From assembly GCA_052388135.1 (NCBI GenBank), contig JBQTIM010000069.1, positions 1 to 64,000 on the forward strand: a stretch of DNA of 64,000 nt, written 5' to 3'. The position numbers and the translations under genes were made by a program. The notes under the pieces are model-generated. The model worked only from the letters and a program-made list of their open reading frames with translations, was not told the origin of the DNA and did no database searches. The DNA is from JBQTIM01 sp052388135. Lineage in GTDB: Bacteria > Elusimicrobiota > Elusimicrobia > FEN-1173. Position 1 is the stretch's first letter. Each line of letters opens with the position of its first letter. Of the stretch, positions 42,974-51,167 are shown one piece after another.

Positions 42974-44590
42974 CTAAAACCCCTGTTCGGAGGCGATGGT
43001 GACGACGGTGCGGCTCTCGCCCCGCACGGGTTTCAAGGCGTACGCCACGTCGGCGCGCAGGACGTTGCCGACGCTGGAGCGCGTGATGTGGAACCTCAGG
43101 CCGGCCCCGACGTTCATCTTCAGGTTGCGCAAATCGATTTTCTTCCCGGGCTCCCAAACGTTCCCCGCGTCGAAAAACGCGGCCGAACCCAGTCCCAGCA
43201 CGCGCCAGAGGTCGGGCACGAGGAAGAGCCGGTGCTCCAGATTGGCCAGGAGCAGTTTGTTGCCCGACAGCTGGTTGAGCTGGTAGCCCCGCAGGCCGGA
43301 ATCGCCGCCCAGAAGTATCTGGGAGTCGGGCGCGGGATGGAGGATGTGCTCGGCTTGAAAGTGCAGGGCCAGCGTCTGGCGGGGGGAATAGTGGTGGTAG
43401 TATTCCCAATCGAGGCGGGGCGTGGTGTCGCGCCAGGCGCCGTCCTCGTAGCGCCCCTGGCCCCGGAAGGTGGCCAGCCAAAAGTGAGAGGGGCCCAGCC
43501 GTCGCCCCGCGAAGGATTCCAGGCTTAAAAAGCCGGCGCGGCGCGAGCCCGCCGCCCAGGGTCCGGAAAATCCCGGCGTCGCCTGCAGGGACGGCCCGAG
43601 GTTGAAATCCTCCTCGCGGTCGTACAGCTTGATGTTCTCAACGGAAAGAAAGTCGACTTTTTCCGCGTGGACGCTGGCCTCGGCCACGGCGTAGCGCCGG
43701 CCCTCGGCCGCGTTGCCGGCGGCGCCGGAGGTGAGCCGCTCCTCCAGGTAGCGGCCGCCCAGCCCTCCGCGGCGTATGCGGCTGGGCGTGGAGCCGAAGG
43801 AAAGCGCGCCGCCGGCCGCCACGGAGCGCACCCGCTCGTTGAACTTGAACGCCTCCACGCCGTCCTTATAAACCCGGTTCACGCGATCCTCGTCCTGGCC
43901 CGACGCCGAGACGGACCAGTGCGTCACCGACGAGAAAAAGGGCCGCGCCAGGGTGAGGTTGCGGCCGCGGCCGTTGTCGCCCTCGGCGTAGTCCGCGTTC
44001 AGCCGCAGGCGCGTGCCCCCGAGGTTCGGGTCCCCGTAGGACAAGGACCGCCGCGCCCCGCCCATCTCCTCGCGGTAGATGTAGCTCACCTGCTTGCCGT
44101 AGCCCAGGAAATTCTTTTCGCGGATGCCGATCTTGCCGTGGATGTCGTCGCCCACGGTCTCGAAGCTGAGGATGGGCTCCGTGGTCCAAGTCTCCTGCAC
44201 GCGCACTTCCAGGTCGACCTCGTCGTCGTCCACGGGCACGGCCCGCACTTTCACCCGCCGCAGGCGCAGAATGCGCCGCAGGGCCCGCTCCGATTCCCGG
44301 GCCAGCCGGGGATCGTAGGCCTCCCCTTCCTGCATAAGGAGCTCGTTCTTGATCACCCGCTCCTTGGTGGAAAAATGGAGGGCGTTGATGACGCGGTAGG
44401 GCGTCTTGTTTTCCTTCTTGAGCTTGGTGTTGAAAATGTCCGTGCGGAGGATGCGGATGTGGCGGATGCGCTTGCCCTGGGGCCGCCACTTTTTGGACCA
44501 GGCGTCGGCGGGCAGCAGGAAGGGCCAAAGCAGCAGCAGGCAAAAGGCGAGGGCCCGGCGGGGGAGGCGCGGGCGCGGGCGGGATGTCAT
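42974..44590 (-). CDS. Omp85/BamA-like surface-antigen protein
   Basis: The 538-residue protein has an N-terminal signal sequence (RRALAFCLLLLWPFLLPADA), one POTRA-like region (residues 40-140, RIRHIRILRTDIFNTKLKKE), then a beta barrel ending in Phe. The Omp85 L6-type motif GGDSGLRGYQLNQL (RGY in place of RGF) and FFDAGNVWEPGK support the family. It has fewer POTRA domains than BamA (usually five), so it is more like a small Omp85 transporter or surface antigen than the essential BamA. Transcription appears to start about two bases before the ATG from a promoter shared with rpsB. Confidence 0.85.
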   Translation of the reverse strand: MTSRPRPRLPRRALAFCLLLLWPFLLPADAWSKKWRPQGKRIRHIRILRTDIFNTKLKKENKTPYRVINALHFSTKERVIKNELLMQEGEAYDPRLARESERALRRILRLRRVKVRAVPVDDDEVDLEVRVQETWTTEPILSFETVGDDIHGKIGIREKNFLGYGKQVSYIYREEMGGARRSLSYGDPNLGGTRLRLNADYAEGDNGRGRNLTLARPFFSSVTHWSVSASGQDEDRVNRVYKDGVEAFKFNERVRSVAAGGALSFGSTPSRIRRGGLGGRYLEERLTSGAAGNAAEGRRYAVAEASVHAEKVDFLSVENIKLYDREEDFNLGPSLQATPGFSGPWAAGSRRAGFLSLESFAGRRLGPSHFWLATFRGQGRYEDGAWRDTTPRLDWEYYHHYSPRQTLALHFQAEHILHPAPDSQILLGGDSGLRGYQLNQLSGNKLLLANLEHRLFLVPDLWRVLGLGSAAFFDAGNVWEPGKKIDLRNLKMNVGAGLRFHITRSSVGNVLRADVAYALKPVRGESRTVVTIASEQGF

Positions 44591-44598
44591 TTCTCCCC

Positions 44599-44627
44599 AT
44601 TATACCGCTTGCGGTGGCCCTTGCCAA
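44599..44627 (-). promoter_or_regulatory. Promoter of the Omp85 gene
   Basis: Minus-strand TTGGCA (44627-44622), 17-nt spacer, consensus TATAAT (44604-44599). Start predicted near 44592, two bases from ATG 44590. Its -35 overlaps that of the rpsB promoter. Confidence 0.7.
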
Positions 44628-44649
44628 ACGGCCCGCTTTGCGATAAAAT
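44621..44649 (+). promoter_or_regulatory. Promoter of the rpsB operon
   Basis: Plus-strand TTGCCA (44621-44626), 17-nt spacer, TAAAAT (44644-44649). The -35 hexamers of the two divergent promoters share the palindrome TTGCCAA, so polymerase binding should be mutually exclusive. Confidence 0.7.
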
Positions 44650-44655
44650 CTTACC

Positions 44656-44900
44656 TCGCTGTAAATCCGCACACTTTCCGATTCCGCCCGGGGTCCCCGG
44701 TCAACGCCGGGGCCGGCCCTCCGTCAAGGAGGACCGCGGGAGGCGACGAGAGTGGAGGCCGCGCCGATGCCGGCGCGGAAAAAAACCGAACGAGCGCACC
44801 GGCTCCGCGAGAAAAGCGGAAGCCCGACCGTGTTCTGTTTACAGCGGACGCCTACGCGGCGGCCGCTTTTTTTTATGAGCCCGGTGCCCAAGGAGACGAG
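44656..44900 (+). promoter_or_regulatory. Long rpsB leader with attenuator-like hairpin
   Basis: No gene is seen in this 245-nt stretch. It contains GC-rich self-complementary segments (for example CGGGGTCCCCGG near 44688) and ends with the terminator-like stem at 44843-44874. This is the position where autoregulatory S2 leader structures occur in other bacteria; no consensus was checked. Confidence 0.5.
44843..44874 (+). terminator. Terminator-like hairpin upstream of rpsB
   Basis: AGCGG (44843-44847) pairs with CCGCT (44863-44867), with inner CGC/GCG pairs, followed by eight T (44867-44874). It stands 27 bases before ATG 44901, so readthrough or antitermination would be needed for rpsB expression from 44621. 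Confidence 0.65.
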
Positions 44901-45677
44901 ATGGCTACGATATCCATGAAAGCTTTGCTGGAAGCCGGGGTCCACTTCGGCCACCAGACGCGGCGTTGGAACCCGAAGATGGCCAAATACATTTTCGGCA
45001 GCCGCAACAACATCCACATCATAGACCTGCAGAAGACCGTCAAGGAGCTGAAAAAGGCCTTGGCCTACGTGAAGGAGCTGGCGGTCTCCGGCGAGACCCT
45101 CCTCTTCGTCGGAACGAAGAAGCAGGCGCGCGAGGCCGTGGCCCAGGAAGCCCAGCGCTGCAACATGCCCTACATCCGCGACCGCTGGCTGGGCGGCACC
45201 CTCACCAACTTCGAGACCGTGCGCCGCTCCGCCCGCCGCCTGGGCGAGCTGGACCGCATGAAGCAGAGCGGCATCTTCGCCTCCCTTTCCAAAAAGGAGG
45301 CCATGCGCCGGGAGAAGGACATCAAGCGGCTGTCCAAGTCCTTGGACGGCATCAAGACCATGGAGAGCCTGCCCTCGGCCGTGTTCATCGTGGACCCGGT
45401 TCAGGAGATGACGGCCATTTTGGAGGCCCGCCGCATGGAGATCCCCATCGTGGGCATCTGCGACACCAACTGCGACCCCGACCTCATCGACTACCCCATC
45501 CCCGGCAACGACGACGCCATCCGGGCCGTGCGGTTCTTCTGCAAGATCATCGCCGACACGGTGCTGGAGGGCGTGCAGGCGGCCCAGAAGGCCGCCGCGG
45601 CCGAGACGCCGGCGGAAGAACCCGCCGTCCAGGCTCCCGAGCCCGTGGCGACGCCCGCCGACGTCACCGCCGGTTAA
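44901..45677 (+). CDS. rpsB: 30S ribosomal protein S2
   Basis: The 258-residue protein starts at ATG 44901 with AAGGAG five bases upstream. It begins ISMKALLEAGVHFGHQTRRW and contains FGSRNNIHIIDLQKT, RDRWLGGTLTNFETV, and GICDTNCDPDLIDYPIPGND, all conserved in S2. The C-terminal 30 residues are an Ala/Pro/Glu-rich extension. S2 binds the 30S head-body hinge and recruits S1. It is followed by tsf after 10 bases, the near-universal rpsB-tsf order, and then by pyrH and frr. Confidence 0.97.
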   Translation: MATISMKALLEAGVHFGHQTRRWNPKMAKYIFGSRNNIHIIDLQKTVKELKKALAYVKELAVSGETLLFVGTKKQAREAVAQEAQRCNMPYIRDRWLGGTLTNFETVRRSARRLGELDRMKQSGIFASLSKKEAMRREKDIKRLSKSLDGIKTMESLPSAVFIVDPVQEMTAILEARRMEIPIVGICDTNCDPDLIDYPIPGNDDAIRAVRFFCKIIADTVLEGVQAAQKAAAAETPAEEPAVQAPEPVATPADVTAG

Positions 45678-45687
45678 GGGGCGCGTT

Positions 45688-46563
45688 ATGGCCGACATTT
45701 CTCCCGAACTCGTCCGCAAGCTCCGCGAAACCACCGGCGCGGGCATGATGGACTGCAAGCGCGCCCTGGAGGCCTCGAGCGGAGATTTCGACAAGGCCGT
45801 GAAGGTCTTGCGCGAAAAGGGCGCCGCCTCCGCCGCCAAGCGGGCCGGCCGCGCCACCGCCGCGGGCTGGGTGGCCTCGTGGATAGACCCCGCCGGAAAA
45901 TCCGCCGTTCTTCTGGAGCTCAACTGCGAAACGGATTTCGTGGCCCGCACCGACGACTTCAAGGCCCTGGTGCAGGACCTGGTGCAGAAAGCCGGCACGG
46001 CCGCGCCGGAATGGTCCGGCCCCGCCGACGCGCCGCAGGACCGCCTCCGCGACCTGGCCGCCAAGCTGGGCGAGAACGTCTCCCTGCGCCGCTTCCAGCG
46101 CTACGGGTCCAACGGAGGCTCCGTCCTCCACTCTTCCTACATCCACCCCTCGGGCGGTTTGGGCTCGGTGGGCGTCCTCATCGAGCTGGCCGCCGACAAG
46201 GCCGAGGCCCTGCAATCCGCGGAGGCCAAGGCCCTCGCCAAGGATCTCGCCATGCAAGTGGCCGCCTCCAGCCCCCGCTGGGTGAGCCGGGAAGAAATCC
46301 CCGCCGACGTTTTGGAGCAGGAAAAATCCATCGCCCGCGAGCAGGCCCGGCGCGACAACAAGCCCGAAGCCATCTGGGACAAAATCGTCCAAGGCAAGGT
46401 CCAGCAGTTTTGCCGCCAGTTCTGCCTCCTGGAGCAGCCCTTCGTCAAGGACGAAAGCCAGAAAATGTCCGTGGGGCAGGTGGTGGAGCAGGTGTCCAAA
46501 AAAGTGGGCGCCGCCCTGGCCCCGAAGCGGTTCGTGCGCTACCGGGTGGGGGAGGAAGAATAG
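45688..46563 (+). CDS. tsf: Elongation factor Ts
   Basis: The 291-residue protein has the N-terminal UBA-like domain (ELVRKLRETTGAGMMDCKRA) and the TDFVAR motif (ELNCETDFVARTDDFKAL), which dislodges Mg/GDP from EF-Tu. Its dimerisation core and the C-terminal part (QKMSVGQVVEQVSKKVGAAL) follow. It reloads EF-Tu with GTP. It is tightly linked to rpsB. Confidence 0.96.
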   Translation: MADISPELVRKLRETTGAGMMDCKRALEASSGDFDKAVKVLREKGAASAAKRAGRATAAGWVASWIDPAGKSAVLLELNCETDFVARTDDFKALVQDLVQKAGTAAPEWSGPADAPQDRLRDLAAKLGENVSLRRFQRYGSNGGSVLHSSYIHPSGGLGSVGVLIELAADKAEALQSAEAKALAKDLAMQVAASSPRWVSREEIPADVLEQEKSIAREQARRDNKPEAIWDKIVQGKVQQFCRQFCLLEQPFVKDESQKMSVGQVVEQVSKKVGAALAPKRFVRYRVGEEE

Positions 46564-46565
46564 GG

Positions 46566-46604
46566 ATGAACGGCGTGAATGGTGAATCGTGAACAGTGAA
46601 TCGA
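46566..46604. repeat. GTGAAT-rich repeat between tsf and pyrH
   Basis: The segment carries repeated GTGAATGGTGAATCGTGAAC-type units. A near-identical segment occurs at 48018-48064 with an inverted counterpart at 48105-48133. It spans the GTG 46596 that would otherwise be a pyrH start. Confidence 0.7.
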
Positions 46605-46679
46605 AACGTCCACGGCACGACCATCCATGTTAAACCGCCCCCATCCGCCGTTCGCTCTGCGCGATCCGCGCCTCGGCTC

Positions 46680-47402
46680 GTGAGCGCGCGCCGCGTCGTC
46701 CTCAAGCTGTCGGGCGAGGCCCTGGCCGGGGACGGCCGCTCGGGCATAGACCTGAAGTCTCTTTTCGAGATCGCCAAGGAATTGAAATCCGCCCGCGGCG
46801 CCGACCATCAAATCGCCGTGGTGGTGGGCGGCGGCAACATTTGGCGCGGCGCCCGCGGCCAGGGGCTGGAGCTGGACCGCACCATTTCCGACAACATGGG
46901 CATGCTGGCCACCCTGGTCAACGCCCTGGCCCTGCAGGACGCCCTGGAGCAGCTGGGCGTGCGCACCCGCGTTCTCTCGGCGCTGGAAATCGCCAAGGTG
47001 GCCGAACCCTACATCCGGCGGCGCGCCATCCGCCATTTGGAAAAGGGCCGCGTGGTGATCTTCGCCGCCGGCACCGGCAGCCCCTATTTCTCCACGGACA
47101 CCGCGGCGGCCCTGCGCGCCTCGGAGATCGAGGCCCACGTCATTTTAAAGGCCACCCAGGTGGACGGCGTCTACGATTCCGACCCGCGCAAAAACGCCAA
47201 GGCCAGGCGCTACACGGAGCTGTCCCACGGCGAGGCCTTGAGGAAGCGGCTGGGCGTCATGGACGCCACGGCCCTTTCCCTCTGCATGGAGAACCGCATC
47301 CCCATCCGCGTGTTCAACATGCACGCGCCGGGCAACATCCGCCGCGCCATCGCCGGCGGGAAGATCGGAACGCTGATCAAGCCGGACGACAAGCAAGGGT
47401 AA
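46680..47402 (+). CDS. pyrH: Uridylate kinase
   Basis: UMP kinase of the amino-acid-kinase fold that phosphorylates UMP to UDP. It has [14 protein letters not shown] at the N-terminus, then [34 protein letters not shown] and [16 protein letters not shown], all diagnostic. GTG 46680 is chosen because family members begin a few residues before this LKLSGEAL motif. The frame extends to GTG 46596, but that part is repeat-derived and Pro/Ser/Arg-rich. The start is therefore not certain and has no strong ribosome site. The order tsf-pyrH-frr is conserved. Confidence 0.93.
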   Translation: MSARRVVLKLSGEALAGDGRSGIDLKSLFEIAKELKSARGADHQIAVVVGGGNIWRGARGQGLELDRTISDNMGMLATLVNALALQDALEQLGVRTRVLSALEIAKVAEPYIRRRAIRHLEKGRVVIFAAGTGSPYFSTDTAAALRASEIEAHVILKATQVDGVYDSDPRKNAKARRYTELSHGEALRKRLGVMDATALSLCMENRIPIRVFNMHAPGNIRRAIAGGKIGTLIKPDDKQG

Positions 47403-47441
47403 CGCGCGCCGCGCGCCCTTAAGACGAGGAGAAGACTCTCT

Positions 47442-48017
47442 ATGATCTCCAGCCAGCCTCAAGTGCAAACCATCCTTCAGCAGGCGGAAGAGAAAATGAA
47501 AAAGGCCCTGGACGGCCTACGCCAGGAGTTTTCGGGCCTGCGCACGGGCCGCGCCTCGGCGGCCCTCCTGGACAACATCCGCGTGGAGAGCTACGGGTCC
47601 CACGTCCCCTTGAAGCAGGTGGCGGCGGTGGGCGTGCCGGACGGGCGGACGCTGGAGATCCGGCCCTGGGATGCGGGCACCCTGTCCGCCATCGAGAAGG
47701 CCATCCAGGCGTCGGACCTGGGCCTCACGCCGGCCAACGACGGCAAGATCATCCGCCTCTCCATCCCGTCCATGACCGAGGACCGGCGCCGCGACATGGC
47801 CCGCGTGGTCAAAAAGATCGCCGAGGATTTCCGCGTCTCCATCCGCAACGACCGCCGCGAGGCCATGGAGAAGATCAAGAAAGCCGAGAAGGACAAAGTC
47901 CTTTCCGAGGACCAGCGCAAGACCGCCGAGGAGGCCCTCCAGAAGCAGACGGACCTCTACGTGAAGAAGGTGGACGAAGCCGCCGCGGCCAAGGAAAAAG
48001 AATTGATGGAAGTTTGA
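47442..48017 (+). CDS. frr: Ribosome recycling factor
   Basis: The 191-residue protein matches RRF: LDGLRQEFSGLRTGRASAAL, then VESYGSHVPLKQVAAVGVPD, IEKAIQASDLGLTPANDGK, and IPSMTEDRRRDMARVVKKIA. The hinged two-domain tRNA-mimic splits post-termination ribosomes with EF-G. A ribosome site (GAGGAGAAG) lies upstream of ATG 47442. It is the fourth gene of the rpsB cluster. Confidence 0.96.
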   Translation: MISSQPQVQTILQQAEEKMKKALDGLRQEFSGLRTGRASAALLDNIRVESYGSHVPLKQVAAVGVPDGRTLEIRPWDAGTLSAIEKAIQASDLGLTPANDGKIIRLSIPSMTEDRRRDMARVVKKIAEDFRVSIRNDRREAMEKIKKAEKDKVLSEDQRKTAEEALQKQTDLYVKKVDEAAAAKEKELMEV

Positions 48018-48135
48018 GGGAGAAGAACGGCGTGAATTGTGAACAGTGAATGGTGAATAGAAAAATCAAAACATCGGCTTGGCTCCGGCTTTTGGACTTT
48101 CCCGTTCACTATTCACGATTCACCATTCACGCCTT
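48018..48135. repeat. Inverted GTGAATGGTGAA repeat pair between frr and uppS
   Basis: The left arm near 48027-48064 reads as repeats of GTGAATTGTGAACAGTGAAT; the right arm near 48105-48133 is TTCACTATTCACGATTCACC. Together they can form a long imperfect hairpin in the frr-uppS mRNA. Confidence 0.7.
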
Positions 48136-48150
48136 CGCTCCGCGCCTTCC

Positions 48151-48900
48151 ATGAGCCGCGCCGCCGCGCCGGCGCCCGCCGCCTCCAAAGACGACGATCT
48201 CCTCCGCCGCATCGACCGCAACCGGCTGCCGCGGCACATCGCCGTCATCATGGACGGCAACGGCCGCTGGGCCAAGAAGAAGGGCTGGCCGAGGCTTCTG
48301 GGGCACAAGGCCGGCGCCGAGAGCGTGCGGGAGGCCGTGCGCGTCTGCGGCGAGCTGGGCGTGGAGGCGCTGACCCTCTACGCGTTCTCCACGGAAAATT
48401 GGCTGAGGCCCGCCGCCGAGGTGAAGGGCCTCATGAGCCTCCTGGTGCGCACCCTGCGGCGGGAGACGGCGGAACTGGACAAGAACAACGTGCGCCTGCG
48501 CGCCATCGGCCGCCTGGCGGCCCTGCCGGCGGAGGTGCGGGCCGAGCTGAACCGCGCCGCGGGGGCGCTGAAGGGCAACTCGGGCCTGATCCTCAACCTG
48601 GCCCTCAACTACGGCGGCCGCCAGGAAATCGTGGATTCCGTTCAGGCGCTTCTGGCCGCCGGCGCCAAGACGGTGGACGAGGCGGCCATCAGCCGACATC
48701 TCTACACCGCCGGCCTGCCGGACCCGGACCTGCTCATCCGCACGTCGGGCGAGCGCCGGCTTTCCAATTTTCTCCTCTGGCAGTCGGCCTACGCCGAGAT
48801 CTACATTTCGCCCGTTCTCTGGCCGGATTTCCGCCGCCGGCACATCTACGAAGCCGTGCTGGACTACCAGTCCCGCGAGCGCCGGTTCGGCGGACTCTAA
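48151..48900 (+). CDS. uppS: Undecaprenyl diphosphate synthase
   Basis: The 249-residue cis-prenyltransferase makes the lipid carrier for peptidoglycan and O-antigen. It has HIAVIMDGNGRWAKKKGWPR (Asp of the MDGNGRWA motif), GHKAGAESVREAVRVC, YAFSTENWLRP and DLLIRTSGERRLSNFLLWQS followed by AYAE. ATG 48151 gives the normal start distance; an in-frame GTG further upstream would read through repeat sequence. It heads the uppS-cdsA-dxr-rseP set, a common envelope-lipid cluster. Confidence 0.95.
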   Translation: MSRAAAPAPAASKDDDLLRRIDRNRLPRHIAVIMDGNGRWAKKKGWPRLLGHKAGAESVREAVRVCGELGVEALTLYAFSTENWLRPAAEVKGLMSLLVRTLRRETAELDKNNVRLRAIGRLAALPAEVRAELNRAAGALKGNSGLILNLALNYGGRQEIVDSVQALLAAGAKTVDEAAISRHLYTAGLPDPDLLIRTSGERRLSNFLLWQSAYAEIYISPVLWPDFRRRHIYEAVLDYQSRERRFGGL

Positions 48901-49050
48901 AGGCAATGATGTGTGAAGGCAATGATGAAGGATGAATTAAGAATGATGAAAAAAACCGAATGGGCGCCGCTGAATTATGAACGGTAAATTTATGAGAAAA
49001 ACAGCCCGCCTGTTTTCATCCTTCATCCTTCATCATTCATCATTCTAAAT
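48901..49050. repeat. AATGATGAAGGATGAA inverted repeat between uppS and cdsA
   Basis: The left part (48904-48951) is built from AATGATGAAGGATGAA-type units; the right part (near 49013-49044) is TTCATCCTTCATCCTTCATC and TCATTCATCATTCT. The two could pair as a long AT-rich hairpin. No ORF is seen. Confidence 0.65.
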
Positions 49051-49899
49051 ATGGTGCTCCCCCGCCTTCTCACCGCGCTGGCCGCGGCGCCTATTTTTCT
49101 TTGGGTCCTTCATCTGGGCGGGCCGCCTTTCGCGGTCTTCATGTTCTTTCTCGTCTTGCTGGCGGCCTGGGAGTTCCACCTCATGGCGGAGGAAGGCGGC
49201 TACGCCGGCCAATCGTGGTGGGGCGTGGCGGCCGCCGGCCTGGTGGCCCTCGCCCTGATTTTTCCGGGCCTGCGGCCGGACATGGCTCTGCCGCGGCAGG
49301 CGCCCGCCCTGGCGGTGGCGTCGGCGATTTTCGTTCTCTTCGCGCGCGAGCTGGCGCGGGGGGACAAGAGCCTTTCCATGCTGAGGCTGGGCACGTCGTT
49401 GAGCGGACTGTTCCTCGTGGCTTGGCCGCTGGGCCATCTGATCTTGCTGAGGGACCTGCGGGGGCCGGGAGATCTTTTCCAGGTGGGGCGGGGAGCGGCG
49501 TTCTTCCTGGTGCTGTTGATCTGGGCCCAGGACGTGGCGGCCTGGGCGGCGGGCCGCGCCCTGGGGCGGCATCGCCTGGCGCCGCAGGTGAGCCCGGGCA
49601 AGACCTGGGAAGGCGGCGCGGCGGGCCTGGCGGCGGCGGTCCTGGCGGGCCTGGCGGCGCGCGAGTTTTTTCTGGCGGGAGCGTTCTCGCGGGGCGAGGC
49701 GGCGGCCCTGGCGGCGGTCTTGGGCGTGCTGGCCCAGTTTTCAGATTTGGCCGAATCCCTGATGAAGCGCTGTTTCGGCGTCAAGGATTCCTCCCAGCTC
49801 CTGCCCGGCCACGGCGGCGTTCTGGACCGTTTCGACTCGTTCCTTTTCTCGGCCCCTTTCCTTTATTTTTATTTGATCATCACCGGCCGGGCGGGATAG
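49051..49899 (+). CDS. cdsA: Phosphatidate cytidylyltransferase
   Basis: The 282-residue integral membrane protein makes CDP-diacylglycerol, the precursor of phosphatidylethanolamine and phosphatidylglycerol. About eight membrane helices are visible. The CdsA signature is clear: FSDLAESLMKRCFGVKDSSQ followed by LLPGHGGVLDRFDS. SPGKTWEG is also conserved. The start ATG 49051 has no good ribosome site and follows repeat DNA. dxr follows after 4 bases. Confidence 0.95.
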   Translation: MVLPRLLTALAAAPIFLWVLHLGGPPFAVFMFFLVLLAAWEFHLMAEEGGYAGQSWWGVAAAGLVALALIFPGLRPDMALPRQAPALAVASAIFVLFARELARGDKSLSMLRLGTSLSGLFLVAWPLGHLILLRDLRGPGDLFQVGRGAAFFLVLLIWAQDVAAWAAGRALGRHRLAPQVSPGKTWEGGAAGLAAAVLAGLAAREFFLAGAFSRGEAAALAAVLGVLAQFSDLAESLMKRCFGVKDSSQLLPGHGGVLDRFDSFLFSAPFLYFYLIITGRAG

Positions 49900-49903
49900 G
49901 CGC

Positions 49904-51091
49904 ATGAAGAGGATCGCCATCCTGGGCTCCACGGGCTCCATCGGCGTGAACGCCCTGGACGTGTTGAGGCGGCTGAACCGGTCCAACGGCGCGCGGCCGT
50001 CCTATCAGGCCTGGGGCTTGGCGGCGGACAAGAACGTGGGCGCCCTGAAAAAACAGATTTTGGAGTTTCGCCCATCGGCGGCCGCGGTGGCGGACCCGCG
50101 CGCCGCGGCCGAGCTGAAAACCTGGGCGCGCCGGCGCGCGCCGCGCCTTAAAGTGTGGGAAGGGCGGGCGGGCCTGGAGCGCCTGGCGGCCGCGCCCGAG
50201 ACGGATCTTTTGCTTTCTGGCGTCGTGGGCGCGGCGGGCCTGGCGCCGCTCATGGCGGCGGTGCGGGCGGGCAAGAAAGTGGCCCTGGCCAACAAGGAAT
50301 CCCTGGTGGCGGCGGGCGGACTGATCACCGCCGAAGCGAAGCGTTCCGGCGCGGAGCTGATTCCCGTGGACAGCGAGCACTCGGCCATGTTCCAATGCCT
50401 GCAATCCTCGCCCCGGCGGCACATCCGCCGGCTCATCCTGACGGCGTCGGGCGGCGCTTTCTACAAACGCAAAGGCTCTTTGGACAAGGTGACGGCGCGG
50501 CAGGCGCTCAACCACCCGACGTGGAAAATGGGCGACAAGATCACCATAGACTGCGCCACGCTCATGAACAAGGGCCTGGAAGCCATCGAGGCGCACCATT
50601 TGTTCGGCGTGCCCATGGACAAGATCGGCATCGTGGTCCATCCCCAGTCCATCGTGCACTCCCTGGTGGAGTTCTCGGACGGCGCCATGCTGGCCCAGCT
50701 GTCCCACCCGGACATGCGCCTGCCGATCCAATACGCGCTGACGCACCCGGACCGCCTGCCCACGCCCCTGCGGACGCTGGAGCTGGAGGAGGTCCGCCGG
50801 CTGGATTTCCGGGCTCCGAATTTCCGCCGGTTCCCCTGCCTGGAGCTGGCTCTCTCGGCGGGCCGCCGCGGCGGCACCTGGCCGGCGGCGCTCAACGGGG
50901 CCAACGAGGACGCGGTGCGGGCTTTCCTCGAAGGCCGCCTCTCGTTTTTGGGAATCCCGCGGGTCATCCGACGGGTGCTGGAGAAGCACAAGCCGAATTT
51001 GCGCCCCGCGCTGGAGGATGTTCACGCGGCCGATGAGTGGTCGCGGCGGGAAGCGGAAGCCGTTATTGATAGAATGAAGGAAGGCGGATGA
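49904..51091 (+). CDS. dxr: 1-deoxy-D-xylulose 5-phosphate reductoisomerase
   Basis: The 395-residue NADPH-dependent enzyme of the MEP isoprenoid pathway. It has AILGSTGSIGVNALDV (NADPH), VALANKESLVAAGGLI, IPVDSEHSAMFQCL (metal-binding Asp/Glu), LTASGGAFYK and HPTWKMGDKITIDCATLMNK. Its product supplies prenyl diphosphates to UppS encoded just upstream, so lipid carrier supply and phospholipid synthesis are co-located. It is followed by rseP after 76 bases. Confidence 0.96.
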   Translation: MKRIAILGSTGSIGVNALDVLRRLNRSNGARPSYQAWGLAADKNVGALKKQILEFRPSAAAVADPRAAAELKTWARRRAPRLKVWEGRAGLERLAAAPETDLLLSGVVGAAGLAPLMAAVRAGKKVALANKESLVAAGGLITAEAKRSGAELIPVDSEHSAMFQCLQSSPRRHIRRLILTASGGAFYKRKGSLDKVTARQALNHPTWKMGDKITIDCATLMNKGLEAIEAHHLFGVPMDKIGIVVHPQSIVHSLVEFSDGAMLAQLSHPDMRLPIQYALTHPDRLPTPLRTLELEEVRRLDFRAPNFRRFPCLELALSAGRRGGTWPAALNGANEDAVRAFLEGRLSFLGIPRVIRRVLEKHKPNLRPALEDVHAADEWSRREAEAVIDRMKEGG

Positions 51092-51167
51092 GGAGCGGAG
51101 CAAATCCCGCCGCCGGCGCTTCGCGCGCCGTTCGTCCGGCGTCCGCCGCCGACTCTGAGGAGGGTCC

